Shown piece by piece: positions 14,111 to 20,310 of a DNA stretch of 64,000 nt. The position numbers and the translations under genes are program-made. A model generated the notes under the pieces. It was not told the DNA's origin. It saw nothing but the letters and a program-made list of their open reading frames with translations, and searched no databases. Where the stretch lies: IMG/VR virus record IMGVR_UViG_3300042691_021691, positions 1 to 64,000 of that record. One strand, 5' to 3'. How positions within the stretch are numbered: position 1 is the first letter of the stretch; each line of letters opens with the position of its first letter. Source of the stretch: a virus.

Positions 14111-14386
14111 ATGAAACATATTTTATATGCAAAACCAAAAACATTAACAGAAACAGAAGAACATATTATAGTAAAGAGAAAATGGTGGGCGGTTATTCTA
14201 TTAGTAATTGGTGGAATAATGCTAGCAGCCAAGTTACCAGTTCCTTTATTTATTCCGTATATCTTCTTTTTCTTTGGTCATGGTGGAATGCTACATAGTT
14301 TTTGGAATAAACATGACTATCCAATGGTTATTGTAAATCTGATTTGGTTGTTGATTGACATTATAGGCACAATTAGGTGGTTTTAA
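14111..14386 (+). CDS. Small multi-span membrane protein
   Basis: A 91-residue protein with three probable spans (about 24-44, 45-57, 70-90) and a central FFFFGHGGMLHSFWNKHDYP loop with two His. No family recognised with certainty; it recalls small Mpo1/DUF962-like membrane proteins. GAGG precedes the ATG. It overlaps the next gene by one base (TAATG). Confidence 0.6.
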   Translation: MKHILYAKPKTLTETEEHIIVKRKWWAVILLVIGGIMLAAKLPVPLFIPYIFFFFGHGGMLHSFWNKHDYPMVIVNLIWLLIDIIGTIRWF

Positions 14387-14769
14387 TGATAGAGATTACC
14401 AAATTAATATTAGATACCGCACAGGGAATATTTAATGCTATACAAGGAAAGAAAAGTCAAAGAAAAAATGAGATATCTTCTTTCTTTTTGGCAATTTCAA
14501 GAGAACTTGATATCGTAGTCGAAAAGCTTAAAAATGGAGAAGTTCCACATGGATCTTGCGCTACCATTCAGCATTTTGCTACGGAGTTTCCTACTAAATT
14601 AGAAGGTGTATTAGATAAGGTAAAAGCACATAAATATGGAAGTGCATTGCATCAAGCACACAATGTAGAAATGTTACACATAACGGTTAAAGAGAATCCA
14701 GCATGCTTGGCGGATTTAGAAAAGGCATCAGGATTATTTCGTGGGGCTGGATTAACAGTACTGTTATAA
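14386..14769 (+). CDS. Hypothetical helical protein
   Basis: A 127-residue soluble helical protein (MIEITKLILDTAQGIFNAIQGKK...). The ATG at 14386 shares its first base with the previous TAA, so translational coupling is likely. No motif recognised. Confidence 0.65.
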   Translation: MIEITKLILDTAQGIFNAIQGKKSQRKNEISSFFLAISRELDIVVEKLKNGEVPHGSCATIQHFATEFPTKLEGVLDKVKAHKYGSALHQAHNVEMLHITVKENPACLADLEKASGLFRGAGLTVLL

Positions 14770-14781
14770 GGTATGAATTAT

Positions 14782-15309
14782 ATGACTTGGAATATTGACA
14801 GACTAAAACGTGCTGGGTTTTTACTTACCGAGAGCAATATTTCAAATGCTCAAGAGATAGAAGAGTTTTTAAGCAACTGTGAAAGCACTGTCGCAACGGA
14901 AGATAAATTACATACGATAACTGAAAAGTTTTCGATAGCAGAATTACAACCACAAATTAGTAAGATGCATCGGTCAGATTACCTGTTTACTAGCATAATA
15001 CAAAATATGTATGCAACGGTATCTGCACTTCCGTGTGTTTATGTTCAACGCGATATCGTGCCAACTAAATTAAGAAATTTTAAAGCAATTCTACATTTGG
15101 ATCGGTATATCAATGACTCATACGATGAAGCGACGGTGAAAGGAACTATAGAACTTTTATCGGAATATTTAGGTTATGAATTAAAATTATTTATTGGTCA
15201 CGAATGTGTTTTAAATAAAACTCCAATATATATAGATTCTCCACTGATACCTACTGTCGGTGAAGATAACATTATTACGTTTAGTTTTACGTATTCTACA
15301 CCAGTATAA
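14782..15309 (+). CDS. Hypothetical protein
   Basis: A 175-residue protein (MTWNIDRLKRAGFLLTES...) with no family I recognise. The ATG at 14773 is an alternative, but AAGG is better placed for 14782. The C-terminal half is beta-rich (TVGEDNIITFSFTYSTPV). tRNA-Asp follows the stop by 2 nt. Confidence 0.6.
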   Translation: MTWNIDRLKRAGFLLTESNISNAQEIEEFLSNCESTVATEDKLHTITEKFSIAELQPQISKMHRSDYLFTSIIQNMYATVSALPCVYVQRDIVPTKLRNFKAILHLDRYINDSYDEATVKGTIELLSEYLGYELKLFIGHECVLNKTPIYIDSPLIPTVGEDNIITFSFTYSTPV

Positions 15310-15311
15310 AT

Positions 15312-15385
15312 GGGGTGGTGGCGCAATTGGTTAGCGCACCGGACTGTCACTCCGGAGGTTGCGGGTTCGATCCCCGTCCATCCCG
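15312..15385 (+). tRNA. tRNA-Asp(GTC)
   Basis: Acceptor GGGGTGG/CCATCCC, anticodon stem CCGGA/TCCGG with loop CTGTCAC, T-arm GCGGG-TTCGATC-CCCGT, discriminator G. Confidence 0.93.
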
Positions 15386-15410
15386 TAGTTAATTGAGTCA
15401 GGAATTAGTT

Positions 15411-15842
15411 ATGATGAGAGAATGTGGAAACTGTACAAAATGTTGCGAAGGTTGGCTAGTTGCAAATATTTTTGAACATAAAATATATAAAGACAATCCT
15501 TGCCCTTATATTGATAGTGATAACTGTAAGTGTTCTATTTATAATAAAAAGCCATTACTATGTTCCGATTTTAAATGTGCTTGGTTAAAAGAAGAACATG
15601 TATTTCCATTATGGATGAAACCAAATTTAATAAATCAAATTATTAAAAAGCATGTAACAAATGAATATATTTATTATGAGATAGTAGAAGCAGGATCAAC
15701 CATAGATACCGAAATATTAAATTGGTTTATGGAACAAGCAGCTAAGGGAAGGATGAATATAAAATATAGTATAAACGGATTACCACATTACGTTGGTGAT
15801 AGTTATTTTTGCAAATCCAGACCTATGATTGGCAATAGCTAA
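15411..15842 (+). CDS. YkgJ-like Cys-rich metal-binding protein
   Basis: A 143-residue protein with the Cys pattern CGNCTKCC near the N-terminus, then CPYIDSDNCKCSIYNKKPLLCSDFKC, typical of the YkgJ/UPF0153 family thought to bind Zn or an Fe-S cluster. I used the ATG at 15411 because CAGGA precedes it; a TTG at 15393 is also open. Biological role unknown. Confidence 0.75.
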   Translation: MMRECGNCTKCCEGWLVANIFEHKIYKDNPCPYIDSDNCKCSIYNKKPLLCSDFKCAWLKEEHVFPLWMKPNLINQIIKKHVTNEYIYYEIVEAGSTIDTEILNWFMEQAAKGRMNIKYSINGLPHYVGDSYFCKSRPMIGNS

Positions 15843-15845
15843 TTC

Positions 15846-15919
15846 GGCAGAGTAGCTCAGTTGGTAAGAGCGCATGACTCATAATCATGAGGTCGAGGGT
15901 TCAACTCCCTCCTTTGCTA
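15846..15919 (+). tRNA. tRNA-Met(CAT), elongator-like
   Basis: Acceptor GGCAGAG/CTTTGCT with G-U pairs, anticodon stem CATGA/TCATG with loop CTCATAA, T-arm GAGGG-TTCAACT-CCCTC. The first acceptor pair is formed, unlike the initiator at 19559. Confidence 0.88.
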
Positions 15920-15939
15920 TAATTTAAACAGGGAGTGTA

Positions 15940-16506
15940 ATGCACAATTTAATAGTAATTGGACATCCGGACAAAAATAGCTTTTGTTATAATGGAATAT
16001 TTAAAACCATTATCGAAGAATTGAAGCGTAACAACGAAGAAATTGAAATAATTGATTTATATAAAGATGATTTGTCAATTAAGAAGAAAGAGGTTATCAA
16101 GCATTATCAAGAACTTGTAACGTGGTCGGATAGAATTTATATCATCTCACCTGTGTGGTGGTTTAGATGTACCCCGTTAATGGAAGAGTTTTTTGATGTG
16201 GTATTTACTCCAAAATTTGCATATGAGTTTAAACCTCTCATTCCAAAATACGGATATCCTAAGCCATTGCTATCAGATAAAAAAGTTAGAACTTATCTAA
16301 CGCACGGTGCACCTGCTTTACCTGTATACTTATTATATTTTAATGCGGTGAAACTTCGATTGTCTCTTGGTGTATATTCATTTGTATTTGGGTGGTTTAA
16401 AGCTAAAACTAGACAATTTTGGAGCGTACCGTTCGTTGACAATTCGACAAGAATGCGTTATCTTACAAAAGTTAAACAGGACATTAATAAAGATTTGAAG
16501 TTATGA
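15940..16506 (+). CDS. Flavodoxin-fold NAD(P)H oxidoreductase
   Basis: A 188-residue protein with an FMN-type start (LIVIGHPDKNSFCYNGIF), a WSDRIYIISPVWWFRCTPLMEEFFDVVF stretch (about residues 67-94) and LSDKKVRTYLTHGAP, as in NQO/KefF-type quinone reductases that bind FMN or FAD. GGGAG precedes the ATG. It overlaps the next gene by 4 nt. A likely redox accessory gene of the phage. Confidence 0.8.
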   Translation: MHNLIVIGHPDKNSFCYNGIFKTIIEELKRNNEEIEIIDLYKDDLSIKKKEVIKHYQELVTWSDRIYIISPVWWFRCTPLMEEFFDVVFTPKFAYEFKPLIPKYGYPKPLLSDKKVRTYLTHGAPALPVYLLYFNAVKLRLSLGVYSFVFGWFKAKTRQFWSVPFVDNSTRMRYLTKVKQDINKDLKL

Positions 16507-16907
16507 AAGATAAAGTTGGTGTAATTGCAGGAAACTTTGATGTTATACATCCTGGGTATATGAAGATGTTTGCAGAATGTAAAGCAAACTGTGATATCTT
16601 TGAAGTATTTTTACACGAAGATCCCAGTATTGGACGACCAGAAAAAATAAAACCCATTCTTTCTGTAGAAGAGCGAATGGAAATACTATACGGTATTAGG
16701 TATATTGATAGCGTAGTTCCATATAAGACTGAACAAGATTTATATAAACTACTAAAAGTTTCTGGAATACATATACGGTTTTTAGGCGATGATTATCTTA
16801 ACAAACCGTTTACAGGTGATGATTTAGGTATTCCTATATATTGGATTAAGCGTGATCATGGATGGTCAACTACAAAGTTTAAAAATTTAATTGCACAATC
16901 AGTATAA
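16503..16907 (+). CDS. Cytidylyltransferase-like nucleotidyltransferase
   Basis: A 134-residue protein with GNFDVIHPGYMKMF near residue 9, the position of the HxGH motif (the second His is Tyr here), ILSVEERMEIL, and WSTTKFKNLI near the C-terminus, equivalent to the ISTT signature. Glycerol-3-phosphate or ethanolamine-phosphate cytidylyltransferases share this size. The His-to-Tyr change could alter or weaken catalysis. Confidence 0.75.
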   Translation: MKDKVGVIAGNFDVIHPGYMKMFAECKANCDIFEVFLHEDPSIGRPEKIKPILSVEERMEILYGIRYIDSVVPYKTEQDLYKLLKVSGIHIRFLGDDYLNKPFTGDDLGIPIYWIKRDHGWSTTKFKNLIAQSV

Positions 16908-16912
16908 AATAC

Positions 16913-16997
16913 GGGAGTGCCGCAAAGTTGGAGGTTTGCACCGGACTGTAAATCCGTTGGTTCATAGCCCTAGTAGGTTCGAATCCTTCCACTACCA
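16913..16997 (+). tRNA. tRNA-Tyr(GTA)
   Basis: Acceptor GGGAGTG/CACTACC with one mismatch, anticodon loop CTGTAAA, long variable arm as in bacterial Tyr tRNAs, T-loop TTCGAAT. Confidence 0.88.
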
Positions 16998-17000
16998 TTT

Positions 17001-17073
17001 GCACCCATAGCTCAACTGGCAGAGCATTCGCCTCTTAAGCGACAGGTTGTAGGATCGTCCCCTACTGGGTGCA
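17001..17073 (+). tRNA. tRNA-Lys(CTT)
   Basis: Acceptor GCACCCA/TGGGTGC, anticodon loop CTCTTAA, T-stem GTAGG/CCTAC with the non-standard T-loop ATCGTCC, a change shared with the other Lys tRNA at 5096. Confidence 0.88.
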
Positions 17074-17076
17074 TCT

Positions 17077-17151
17077 AGTCTCTTAGCTCAGTCTGGTTAG
17101 AGCGTCCGTCTGATACACGGAAGGTCCGGGGTTCAACTCCCTGAGGGACTA
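17077..17151 (+). tRNA. tRNA-Ile(GAT)
   Basis: Acceptor AGTCTCT/AGGGACT, anticodon stem TCCGT/ACGGA with loop CTGATAC, T-loop TTCAACT, discriminator A. Confidence 0.9.
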
Positions 17152-17171
17152 TATAATTATTAGGAGAATAT

Positions 17172-17279
17172 ATGGCAGAAGTATTGACAAAGTGTAAAGA
17201 CTGTGGTAATATACAAAAGGGTGCTGCACCGCCTTGCGATAGATGTCAAGGAATGAGATTAGAGATGTTTAAAAAGTAG
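17172..17279 (+). CDS. Small zinc-ribbon peptide
   Basis: A 35-residue peptide with two CxxC knuckles (TKCKDCGN and PPCDRCQG). AGGAG lies 8 nt upstream of the ATG. It sits alone between tRNA-Ile and tRNA-Pro. Likely binds Zn; partner or nucleic-acid target unknown. Confidence 0.7.
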   Translation: MAEVLTKCKDCGNIQKGAAPPCDRCQGMRLEMFKK

Positions 17280-17286
17280 TATTTTT

Positions 17287-17361
17287 CGGAGAATAGCTCA
17301 GTCCGGCTAGAGCACTCGCTTTGGGAGCGAGGGGTCGCAGGTTCGAATCCTGTTTCTCCGA
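17287..17361 (+). tRNA. tRNA-Pro(TGG)
   Basis: Acceptor CGGAGAA/TTCTCCG, anticodon stem CTCGC/GCGAG with loop TTTGGGA, T-loop TTCGAAT, discriminator A. Confidence 0.93.
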
Positions 17362-17368
17362 CTTATAT

Positions 17369-17443
17369 ACCCTCGTAGCTCAGTTGGATTAGAGCAACAG
17401 CCTTCTAAGCTGTGGGTCAGAGGTTCGAATCCTCTCGGGGGTG
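17369..17443 (+). tRNA. tRNA-Arg(TCT)
   Basis: Acceptor ACCCTCG/CGGGGGT, anticodon stem ACAGC/GCTGT with loop CTTCTAA, T-arm AGAGG-TTCGAAT-CCTCT, discriminator G. Confidence 0.92.
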
Positions 17444-17455
17444 CTAAGTTTTTTC

Positions 17456-17530
17456 GGATGGGTGGCAGAGAGGTCCAATGCAAGAGTCTGCAAAACTCTA
17501 AAGCCGCCGGTTCGAATCCGGCCTCATCCT
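17456..17530 (+). tRNA. tRNA-Cys(GCA)
   Basis: Acceptor GGATGGG/CTCATCC, anticodon stem AGAGT/ACTCT with loop CTGCAAA, T-arm GCCGG-TTCGAAT-CCGGC, discriminator T (U73) as expected for Cys. Confidence 0.93.
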
Positions 17531-17553
17531 TTATTATTAGCTAGGAGATATTT

Positions 17554-17739
17554 ATGTGGGTGTTAAAATTAAATGAAACGGCACAGGGATATTTTGACGA
17601 TGTAACTGAGGCTAAGGTTCATGCAGAAAAGATGTTTGGAATGTTGGAATTTAATACTATGGTGGGAGATAAATATAGTGCATTAATTCCAAATAGAGGG
17701 AATACAACGGTTACAATTGAATTTGAAGAAGATTGCTAG
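17554..17739 (+). CDS. Small hypothetical protein
   Basis: A 61-residue protein (MWVLKLNETAQGYFDDVTEA...) with a beta-alpha-beta look and an acidic C-terminus. AGGAG upstream. The stop codon TAG lies at bases 3-5 of tRNA-Thr, so gene and tRNA share 5 nt. Function unknown. Confidence 0.7.
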   Translation: MWVLKLNETAQGYFDDVTEAKVHAEKMFGMLEFNTMVGDKYSALIPNRGNTTVTIEFEEDC

Positions 17740-17807
17740 CATAGCTCAGTTGGTAGAGCAGCTGATTTGTAATCAGCAGGTCGTCGGTTCAAACCCGTCT
17801 GCTAGCT
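17735..17807 (+). tRNA. tRNA-Thr(TGT)
   Basis: Acceptor GCTAGCA/TGCTAGC, anticodon stem GCTGA/TCAGC with loop TTTGTAA, T-loop TTCAAAC. Confidence 0.93.
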
Positions 17808-17812
17808 CTAGT

Positions 17813-17887
17813 GGTGGTCGTAGCTCAATCGGTTAGAGCATCGGATTGTGGTTCCGAGGGTTGCGAGTTCGATTCTCGTCGATCACC
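17813..17887 (+). tRNA. tRNA-His(GTG)
   Basis: Acceptor GTGGTCG/CGATCAC plus an encoded extra G at the -1 position opposite C73, the tRNA-His identity pair. Anticodon stem TCGGA/TCCGA with loop TTGTGGT. Confidence 0.92.
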
Positions 17888-17921
17888 CCAGTGAAATTAT
17901 TTAAACTAAAAAGAGGTTATT

Positions 17922-18176
17922 ATGTTATCTAATATTAGTCCAAACGACAAGCTTAAATTAGAAAACGCATTGAAGGATTATAGCGTTTCTCTTACACGAG
18001 TAGAGGCGGAACGAGATCTTCAAAAGAATATTAAAAATGATATTTGCGAAGAATTGCAATTAAATAAAAAGGTGTTTGTGAAGTTGGCAAACACATATCA
18101 TAAACAAAACTTTTCGGAAGAAGTGCAGTTGCATGAGGAATTCGAAAATCTTTATGAATCCGTAACCACCTCTTGA
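17922..18176 (+). CDS. Small coiled-coil protein
   Basis: An 84-residue, strongly helical charged protein (MLSNISPNDKLKLENALKDY...). GAGG precedes the ATG. The -35 box of the next promoter overlaps its last codons. No family recognised. Confidence 0.65.
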   Translation: MLSNISPNDKLKLENALKDYSVSLTRVEAERDLQKNIKNDICEELQLNKKVFVKLANTYHKQNFSEEVQLHEEFENLYESVTTS

Positions 18177-18205
18177 CAGTTTAATAACTTCAGATTATAT
18201 TTATA
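18173..18205 (+). promoter_or_regulatory. Promoter TTGACA-N17-TATATTTATA
   Basis: A perfect -35 box and exact spacing. The predicted start (about 18208) coincides with the first base of the closing helix of structured RNA D, which supports that RNA as a primary transcript. Confidence 0.8.
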
Positions 18206-18206
18206 A

Positions 18207-18338
18207 AATTGCGATAAGTTCTAGTCATTCCATATCGTCTATAGCGAGTTGCTGGGATGGCGTTTGAAGAACAACAAAGGATGCATACGCAGGTTGAAAT
18301 ACCATAAGAGCGGATTTGCCCGAACCGCTATCGCAATT
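18207..18338 (+). ncRNA. Structured RNA D (132 nt), directly behind a promoter
   Basis: A perfect 10-bp end helix (AATTGCGATA at 18207 with TATCGCAATT at 18329). Inside, GCGG/CCGC forms a hairpin near the 3' end, and a 6-nt palindrome ATGCAT lies in the middle. It has no coding frame and ends 4 nt before tRNA-Glu. Confidence 0.6.
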
Positions 18339-18342
18339 ATAT

Positions 18343-18414
18343 GCCGCTTTCGTCTATCGGTTAGGACATAGCCCTTTCAAGGCTAGAAGGCGAGTTCGAT
18401 TCTCGCAAGCGGTA
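18343..18414 (+). tRNA. tRNA-Glu(TTC)
   Basis: Acceptor GCCGCTT/AAGCGGT, anticodon stem TAGCC/GGCTA with loop CTTTCAA, T-loop TTCGATT, discriminator A. Confidence 0.92.
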
Positions 18415-18577
18415 CTATGGGTAAGGCTTCACATACGGTGAAAATGAATTTGGATGCAAGATAACAGACAAACTCCTTGTGAGACATTCGACGGAATGAG
18501 TGCTGCAACTTGCTAGAACCATTAGTAATTAGTAACGCTGAAGTGTCTGCCCACCATCATATTGATAGGAGTATGCA
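18415..18577 (+). other. Non-coding stretch with possible RNA structure
   Basis: No convincing gene. TGGG and CTTCA near the 5' end can pair with TGAAG and CCCA near the 3' end around an internal loop; local hairpins TTCAC/GTGAA and CATTC-GACG-GAATG compete with this. The ribosome binding site of the next peptide lies at the end. Confidence 0.35.
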
Positions 18578-18670
18578 ATGCCACATCCAAAAAAGTGCGG
18601 AAAGGGTCGGCGTAAAGTTGGCTCAAAGAAGCGCAGAAATCGTTGGAAAAATAGAAAGCGTAATCATTAA
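18578..18670 (+). CDS. 30-residue highly basic peptide
   Basis: MPHPKKCGKGRRKVGSKKRR followed by NRWKNRKRNH: about half the residues are Lys, Arg or His, with one Cys. ATAGGAG lies 8 nt upstream of the ATG. The composition suggests RNA or DNA binding; its place among tRNAs and structured RNAs makes RNA a natural target, by inference. A longer open frame across this region in another phase is not used. Confidence 0.65.
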   Translation: MPHPKKCGKGRRKVGSKKRRNRWKNRKRNH

Positions 18671-18846
18671 TCCCGTCTGCTTCATAGAGGCTGCTGACGT
18701 TAAACAACGAACTCTATCGTTAGTCTATCGGCGCGTGGATAGAAGCTTGGCAACGTGTCGGATGTTGCAAAAGGATAGAGGGAGCGGGTCTAGACCGTGC
18801 GACATCCTTGGGTATCTGGAAAATACCTCAATTGTCTCCCTTCTAC
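18671..18846 (+). ncRNA. Candidate structured RNA F with GTCTAGAC palindrome
   Basis: Hairpin ATAGAG/CTCTAT (with CGTT/AACG inside) is followed by GGATGTTGC (18760) pairing with GCGACATCC (18799). The loop between them holds GGTCTAGACC (18787-18796), including the octamer GTCTAGAC. GGTAT/ATACC forms a last hairpin. No end-to-end closing helix was found, so the boundaries are uncertain. Confidence 0.5.
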
Positions 18847-18917
18847 TGCCCTCTCGTATAAAGGCAATACAGCTGACTTTGGATCAGCGAATCGTGGTTC
18901 GATTCCATGGAGGGCAA
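18847..18917 (+). tRNA. tRNA-Gln(TTG)
   Basis: Acceptor TGCCCTC/GAGGGCA, anticodon stem GCTGA/TCAGC with loop CTTTGGA, T-loop TTCGATT. Confidence 0.9.
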
Positions 18918-18953
18918 CTGCAGTAATCATTTAAAATTCAAAAGAGGTATACA

Positions 18954-19115
18954 ATGTTTAAATTTTTAGCAATTCTATCGTTAGCAACCGTTACCGCATG
19001 CACAACCACAGACAAGCCTGATACTGTTCAAGGTGGTGGCGGTGGAGTTACCGATACCACCAGCGGTGGAGATAAGGCAGTAATCAAGGCAGATTCAACC
19101 GTTAAGATGCACTAA
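18954..19115 (+). CDS. Small lipoprotein
   Basis: A 53-residue precursor MFKFLAILSLATVTAC with a lipobox (VTAC) and Cys at residue 16, then a Gly/Thr/Asp-rich mature part. AGAGG precedes the ATG. Short lipoproteins of this size serve as outer spanins or superinfection-exclusion factors in phages; the distance from the lysis block leaves either possible. Confidence 0.75.
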   Translation: MFKFLAILSLATVTACTTTDKPDTVQGGGGGVTDTTSGGDKAVIKADSTVKMH

Positions 19116-19147
19116 AATTTATGTGGTTGTGCTTGCAACCACATCTT

Positions 19148-19218
19148 GCGGTTCTAGTGTAATAGATAGCACATCTGGTTTCCAACTAGAAAGTCCGGTG
19201 CAACTCCGAGGAACCGCT
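19148..19218 (+). tRNA. tRNA-Gly(TCC), second copy
   Basis: Perfect acceptor GCGGTTC/GAACCGC, anticodon stem TCTGG/CTAGA with loop TTTCCAA. The T-arm is weak (TCCGG/CCGAG around TGCAACT), so charging efficiency is uncertain. It differs clearly from the Gly(TCC) at 5399. Confidence 0.8.
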
Positions 19219-19230
19219 CTTAGTTATTTG

Positions 19231-19555
19231 ATAATATGCAGAAGATGATACGTGACTGAATGCCTCGTTCTTCGGGGGCACGGTATTTCCTAGAGCGCAC
19301 TGTTAGGGAAGTCTAAGTAGGGTTGTGGAATTATAAGTCAGGAAGGAATCATGGGAGGTGTAGCGCCATGAGGAGCGCCAACTGGTCGGTAGCTTACATT
19401 CGCGAGAAGACGGCTGGTATGTGGGTAAATTCCCACCTTGGGTCCAAGTGACAACTATACGAGTAGCTACCGTATAGCCAAGTGGATGAATAATAAAACT
19501 ACAACGGAAAGGTATGGGATTCGCATTCCCATCGTATCATCTTCTCATATTGTAT
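19231..19555 (+). ncRNA. Structured RNA B (325 nt) with 21-bp closing helix
   Basis: The first 22 nt (19231-19252) pair with 19533-19555 through 21 bp with one bulged C at 19239 and one G-U pair. Inside are TGCCTC/GGGGCA, GCGC/GCGC, GTGGG/CCCAC, ATGGGA/TCCCAT, and CTATACG/CGTATAG (19455-19477), whose 9-nt loop is A plus the palindrome GTAGCTAC. CGGTAGCT at 19387 can pair with AGCTACCG at 19465, giving a possible pseudoknot. No gene, intron core or RNase P consensus was recognised. It ends 3 nt before the initiator tRNA. Confidence 0.65.
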
Positions 19556-19558
19556 TGC

Positions 19559-19630
19559 CGCAGGGTAGAGCAACGGTAGCTCGCTTGGCTCATAACCAAG
19601 AGGTAGTGGGTTCGACTCCCACCTCTGCCA
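19559..19630 (+). tRNA. Initiator tRNA-fMet(CAT)
   Basis: Acceptor CGCAGGG/CTCTGCC with an unpaired C1-C72, the initiator hallmark. The first part matches typical bacterial initiators (CGCAGGGTAGAGCAACGGTA). Anticodon stem CTTGG/CCAAG with loop CTCATAA; T-arm GTGGG-TTCGACT-CCCAC. Confidence 0.92.
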
Positions 19631-19647
19631 TTAAATAAGGAGTATAA

Positions 19648-20292
19648 ATGGTATCAATCAAAGTTTATATTAGTGGAAACGAATTTTCCAGTCCATGGGT
19701 ATCCAATTGGACTGGAACTTTATCTTTAATATCTAATCTGCCGCCAAATCAATTAAAATTTAATTATAAATTTATCAATGAAAAAGATAAATTTTTGGAA
19801 ACTAATCTGGCAATTGCACAAGACGCAGAAGAATTACAAAGTCTTGATTGGTTGGTATTTTTAAGTAATGAAATTTTGTGGCCTGCTGATAGTTTTCTGC
19901 GACTAATAAAAAATGGTTCGTATGATGCTATCAGCGGATGGCATTTAAATGAAAGTAATACTACTGATATAATCGAGCGATTGGATACGACATTACTACA
20001 TAGAAATAATGCTATTAATTATATGTCGCCCGATGAGATTGTTAAGAAACCGCTACCGTTTAAAGTGGAATATACAAACATGAATTTCTTTGCGGTAAAA
20101 GCAAATACGTTTTCTCAACTTACTCAACCATATTTTAAACAAGTTATTTTAGAAGAAACTACCTCAATTTCTAATAATAGTGTAATAGTTCCTTGGTATT
20201 ATTCATTTTGCAATAGATTGAATGCGATTGGAAAGGAAATATTTGTAGATCCTATGATTAGAGTTTCCAAGATTTCTAGATCATTACTATAG
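19648..20292 (+). CDS. Possible glycosyltransferase-like protein
   Basis: A 214-residue protein with SLDWLVFLSNEILWPADSFLRLI (about 70-92) and YDAISGWHLNES, which resembles the middle of GT-A glycosyltransferases where the acidic metal motif sits (here SNE rather than DxD). AAGGAG precedes the ATG. The missing DxD makes this tentative. Confidence 0.45.
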   Translation: MVSIKVYISGNEFSSPWVSNWTGTLSLISNLPPNQLKFNYKFINEKDKFLETNLAIAQDAEELQSLDWLVFLSNEILWPADSFLRLIKNGSYDAISGWHLNESNTTDIIERLDTTLLHRNNAINYMSPDEIVKKPLPFKVEYTNMNFFAVKANTFSQLTQPYFKQVILEETTSISNNSVIVPWYYSFCNRLNAIGKEIFVDPMIRVSKISRSLL

Positions 20293-20310
20293 ACTTTTGA
20301 ATAGTGCCAT

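Noticed and set aside
18510-18926. Open frame of 138 codons across 18510-18926
   Set aside because: It runs through the RNA F region and tRNA-Gln, and conflicts with the better supported 30-codon basic peptide in another frame.
19231-19555. RNase P RNA or a group I intron in tRNA context
   Set aside because: I could not find the RNase P GAGGAAAGUCC and ACAGAA blocks, nor a group I P7 core, and the flanking tRNAs are intact rather than interrupted.
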